Part shown: positions 59,596 to 64,000 of the stretch, one piece after another
Layout of the letters: each line of letters opens with the position of its first letter
How positions within the stretch are numbered: position 1 is the first letter of the stretch
Source: Rhipicephalus microplus
Lineage: Eukaryota > Arthropoda > Arachnida > Ixodida > Ixodidae
Assembly (NCBI RefSeq): GCF_043290135.1
Contig: NC_134703.1
Location: 127,290,005 to 127,354,004, forward strand
Direction: 5' to 3'
Length of the DNA: 64,000 bases
Made by a program: the position numbers and the translations under genes
The notes under the pieces: model-generated
The model's input: the letters and a program-made list of their open reading frames with translations, nothing else
Databases searched by the model: none
Told to the model about the DNA's origin: nothing

Positions 59596-62500
59596 ATGAT
59601 CAGCTCTAAGTATGGGAGGGTAAGATGGTTTGACGAGTATGAATCGTGGTCATGACATGAATGATGTGACAATCCAGCCACCTATGTCGTCATACCCTTT
59701 CCGCCAGACACGTGTGGCACGTGTCATGTTGTGTACCATGTGTGTCATAGTGTGTTGTGTGTCATATGTGTCATGATGGGGAAACGTCGATGATGGTTCC
59801 TGTACTGGATATATCTATATGTATGAACATTACATATCTACTCTTACGATACAGGTGTCATGTGGGGTTAATGTTAATTACGTACTTACGAGACGTCCGC
59901 TGGACTTGGTCTACGTAAAACAAGCCTGGGGAACCATCCTCGGAAGCACAATTATCAACTTAACGCTTTTGAATTTGGTAGTACCCAGGTTAGTGTTGCC
60001 ATCGTTGCGAAATTTCAAAGGACTGGTTATCGAAAACAGAATGAACTGTTCAACATATATCTGCACGCAAACCTGTACATATTTTTAGCATCAGTTTGTA
60101 AAGCTTTGCTCAATAAAGAAATTACACAGTAGTCACGTTCCCCCACATGCTTTGCATAACATTTATTCCCGTGGTACGTGGGATCTGCCAAATGTTTTTT
60201 TCAGAGGCTTGTGAGGGGTCCTTTAGTTGTGTTATAGGTTAGCCAAGCTTGCCATCTTGCATTGTTTTCGTGCCCTGAAGAACGCTTCGCAACAACGCAC
60301 TTCTTGGCAAATGTTCAAAACCATTTTCTGCGAAAATATACAACGCACGACAAAGTACATCGCTTAAACTTCACTTAGACAGCTCCCACATGAAATTCTC
60401 CGTGATTTTTTTAAACATTGTTACATTACTCGCCTCTTCTTTCTACATTTTACGTTAAATGTACTTTTTAATATAAATGTAGTGTAACAATACATTGAGG
60501 ACTATAGCGATAACGTTCCGAACTACAATGTCATTCATGAGGCAGTTTTTTTTTTTTTTTTGCCGCATGCACTAGCAGTCTCTGTTGAATCTACAGTGAG
60601 CGCCCTAATTAAAAGTACGGTTTTCTTTCAGCTTTCATGCTGAAGTTTTTTAGCACTACAAATGACTAACTACACTTGCCAATTTCGCTATAGCAATAAT
60701 TATAAATAGAAAAATCCACGTTGACTAAAATTTATACACCTGATTTAGTTTCTTCCGTGCCCTATTCCCCCTCCGTGTTTTGGAATTTCTCAGTCTGTCA
60801 TCGATTTTGGCAGACGTTAAAAGCCCTAAGATGTATGCGCCCACATTTTCAGTGAGTAATGTTTGTGTGAGATGGGACCTGTCAGCAAGGTAGTGAAGGA
60901 ATCAAGTTTCCGTGCTCCAAGTACACCTTACATTGGAATGTACACGTGAATACTCCGATACAGAAAGTGCTACGAAAACAAGAGGTAACAATACAAGGCT
61001 TGGCCCGTACTTTAGAATAGGGGCTATTTTTCATCCTTTCCAAAACGTTAAAGAGACAGATGTCGATATTCGAAGTTGCGGGTCAAACCAAACCGTCACA
61101 CCTTCGCGCAAAACTACGCTTTGTCTTATAACGAGTATAAATTTTACGCTTCTTGAGTTAGCCGTACTGCTACGACAACTAGGGTATCGAAATTATAGCC
61201 TTCATGTGTCCGTTCACCTTCCCGGCAACGCTCCGATACCGCTGCGCCACGAGTTTCAGCCGCGTCATGTAGTGCTTGAAAATAAGGTCCTGTACTATAC
61301 CGCCACCACCAGGGACAATAAAAATCACGACCTTGCGACAATGTGCATTTGGCAGTCGTGCCTTCTATATAAGCACTTATGTCATGCAGATTTCACCCTG
61401 TGCACATAATGTCAGAGACTTTTCACGAACGTTGACTATGATGATCGTGGTGTCTGTATATACGCATGCTGCAGAGCCTACGCATGCATTGTTGATGACT
61501 GAGACCTGTGAAGTTTAAGTTGCGATGTTGATGATCATAAGTATTCGCAAACATACAGAGACATACAGAGTTTACTCAAAGAAGCTTGTAGCCGGTTTTA
61601 CTCCAGTCGGCAGGTTCTTTTCTAAAACGACATGACTAAATTATTAGTACTGAAAATTTTTTCAATTCCTACGTGTTTTTTGTTGACTTTTGACTACGCA
61701 GCTCGTAATTTTGGGCTTATCAGAAATATACAAACTTCCATGGTGTCACATCAATCGGGTCAAGCCACGCCAAGCCGCTTTCAGGTACCATTTTGTTGCA
61801 TATCAGTTTAACATCTAATGAGTATTGCGTCATCTGCAGTTCGCGCCACCATTGCTTTCACTTTTACCATCCTTATGGCCCAGTGTTCTGTTACAGCCGG
61901 TTGATGACAAGTGTAAGGGCAAGTCTTTTTCTCCGTGCACCCGCCGGAATCTTCCGGTCGCTGGTAAATTTGTGCCTGCAAGGATTCCGCGAAAGTTCCT
62001 GTAGCTCATGTCTTCAGGCACCGCGGAAGTATTAAGGAAAAAAATAATAATGGGCAGCATGAGCTAAAGTCACGAGATGTTCGGTAGCTTTACGCAGTTC
62101 AGGGAACACGGTGCACGAAGGTCCCGAGCTCCCATTAGACGATCGCGCAAATGACCATCACAACACGGTTAGCGGTACAGAAGCAATTTTCTTCAGCACA
62201 TCCACGCCGTTACTAAGAGTACAAAGTATAGATATATATGTACACGATGGAAAAGAATGGTGAACTAAAATATGAAAAAAAAAAGAGGTGCTAGCAGTGT
62301 CTGAGGCCAGATCTGTACACGATCGAGACACGATTCGTATACCACCTGCAGAAAAACAACGCAGAAGAAAGCATAAGAACCCTATGCCATACGCCACAAG
62401 CCCTACCACCTCCACAGTTCGGCTGAGCGTCATCGTCGCAAGAAAATTTCACCGGCCCAACCGCCGGGCTTAGCGGAGGAGTAAAGAAGTCCTGAGAGCG

Positions 62501-64000
62501 GGGAGTGCGGGCCCCGAAAGAAGAGCGAAACGTTGGTACGCCTGACCGCGAGATAATGAAGTTTCGCACTCCAACGATAATGAACCATAAAATAAATTAT
62601 CGCGAACGGAATGATTTCCTCAACCGCTCACTGTGCTGCTCGCTTTTTATTCGTTTCCTCACCCGTCCATCTCTCTGTCTCCTCCTCTCCGGGCCATATC
62701 CTCCCCCGCTAAGCGTGGCGGGCTCTTGGCACGTTCTACGCTGGCGCGGTCGTTTTAAACTAATTAGGAACGGCGGCCGCTGAAATATTGGGAGCAACCT
62801 GAACGATGAGTAGACCGCAAGACGGATGGCGATATTATGAGAATGGGGGGTACCCTCCGTTCACTGTGCCGCTTCTTCTGCCGCTACTGCTGATGTAATA
62901 CTGCTGACGTCGCGGTAGTGTCGGCGCGGTAAGGAACGGAAGAATGAGGTCCTCTTTTTCGTTTCTTTCCCATTCCTACGTTCCAGTATACGCAGGAACG
63001 AGAACTGAAAAGAAAAGCGAAGGCGTAGAGACTCGGACACACGAATAGGTTAAGTAAATCAAGAAAGAAAAACTAGAAGAGCGTCGTAAAGGTCGAAACG
63101 GGAGCGCGGTCACGGAGTCTATAGCCCGCGAAATGACCCGCCGCTGCAGTTTGGACGGGAGAAGTAATTTACGCCTCGTTGCGGGTCCGCAAATGAAGTC
63201 AGGCATATTCTCGCGAAGAGGGGAAAGGAGACGTTGCAGGAGGGGGGAGGAGGAGAGAGAAGGGGATTGACTTTCTTCGGATCTTCGTCTCCGTTACGTG
63301 GCATGTGATCTGGTGCGGAGCGCGCTAGCTCGTGCTGAAGCAGCGACGGAGTATCGTTGGTGAAAAATTTCCATCACCGTTAAATGCTGTTTGTTGTTGC
63401 GTTCATTATTTGCATTTCACGACATGTTGGTACATAGGTGTGGCTACGTCTACTCCGCTTCTCTTTCATAACAGTTTATACCTCGAAGTTATCGATAACT
63501 ATGCTTAGGAAGAGTGGTTAACAATATAGAGTACTTGCTACTCTACTATGGGAGAGCATAAAGCCGGCCCGTGGGCCTCACACATGATGAAGCGGTGTTG
63601 GCAAAAATTACGCCGTGAACGAGTTCACGACGGCGAAGAAAATCATTTAGCGGCACATACGAGTCCACCAAAACTGTAAGATATACGCACAATTAATCAA
63701 CGGCATGCCTAATCTAGGTACTGCAATATAAGTTGTTTTCTCTTCTGCTCACGAACCCTCACCTATGATTTTTTAGTAATAGTATGTTTGCTAAAAACAT
63801 ACTGGCACATTATTTTCGGGGGAAGGGTGGGGGGATGGGGGACGGTTACTTTTAATAGTGTCGCAAACAAAACGATTACCTCGAAAAACTCAGGAACGAA
63901 ATACATATTTTTCGGAGGGCCAAAACACATACTAAATCCTGCAACTGGATCCGTATAAAGCCAGAAAAAATAGAGGTCTAAAACTTGCAACAACGTGCAA
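59596..64000. other. Intergenic, no convincing gene
   Basis: A T-run lies at about 60547-60560. The plus-strand frame 60912-61409 (165 codons) has no domain and overlaps a tRNA-like stretch on the other strand. From about 62440 to 63360 the sequence is more GC- and CpG-rich with purine-rich runs, resembling the composition of 6600-7080, but I cannot identify exons. From 63400 to the end nothing is seen. Confidence 0.45.
61168..61252 (-). other. tRNA-like segment, possible SINE head
   Basis: Minus strand: CTCGTGGCGCAGCGGTATCG resembles box A, and about 40 bp later AATTTCGATACCC resembles box B. I cannot fold a proper cloverleaf from it, so a functional tRNA gene is unlikely; a decayed tRNA-derived SINE head is more plausible. 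Confidence 0.25.

Noticed and set aside
60912..61409. 165-codon plus-strand frame
   Set aside because: No domain, and it overlaps a tRNA-like segment on the other strand; probably chance.

Overview
This window looks like nuclear DNA of an ixodid (hard) tick, most likely a metastriate species. The main reason is nine copies of a tRNA-derived SINE that I recognise as the tick Ruka type, plus a second tRNA-derived SINE family, a Penelope-like element with a GIY-YIG domain, Ty3-type LTR elements and an I-type LINE. The rest is AT-leaning, microsatellite-rich, gene-poor intergenic sequence. I see no intact protein-coding gene. Nothing bacterial or viral stands out.

Region by region: 1-4.9 kb holds an RTE-type LINE remnant (1.03-1.26 kb) and a broken THAP zinc-finger domain (1.85-2.18 kb). 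A block of microsatellites (4.9-5.0 and 7.87-8.43 kb) follows. From 8598 to 16327 a pair of terminal inverted repeats flanked by TA encloses 7.7 kb. Inside are a ~100-bp tandem repeat, a nested set of inverted repeats built around a head-to-head Penelope pair, and exon-like segments on the minus strand that may form one unknown split gene. From 16 to 47 kb the sequence is mostly unique with scattered SINEs, two solo LTRs of one family with clear 4-bp target duplications (21.1 and 44.4 kb), LINE 3' ends, foldback palindromes and microsatellites.

The best-resolved region is 47.4-56.1 kb. A decayed Ty3-type element (RT, RNase H, integrase) carries a 5.75-kb I-type LINE inserted in the GPY/F module of its integrase. 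The LINE has an 11-bp target duplication (10 of 11 identical), and the outer element appears to have an ATAT duplication and TGTCAC...GTGACA LTR ends. Both are dead: stops, frameshifts and lost catalytic residues are visible. From 56.1 kb to the end there is little except a 450-bp compound microsatellite at 59.15 kb.

The elements do not work together as a pathway. The window is a record of nested insertions. The points most worth a second look are the 7.7-kb TIR-bounded unit with its unknown minus-strand exons, the perfect 60-bp palindrome inserted in a SINE at 27.1 kb, and the Penelope inverted pair at 10-11.5 kb.
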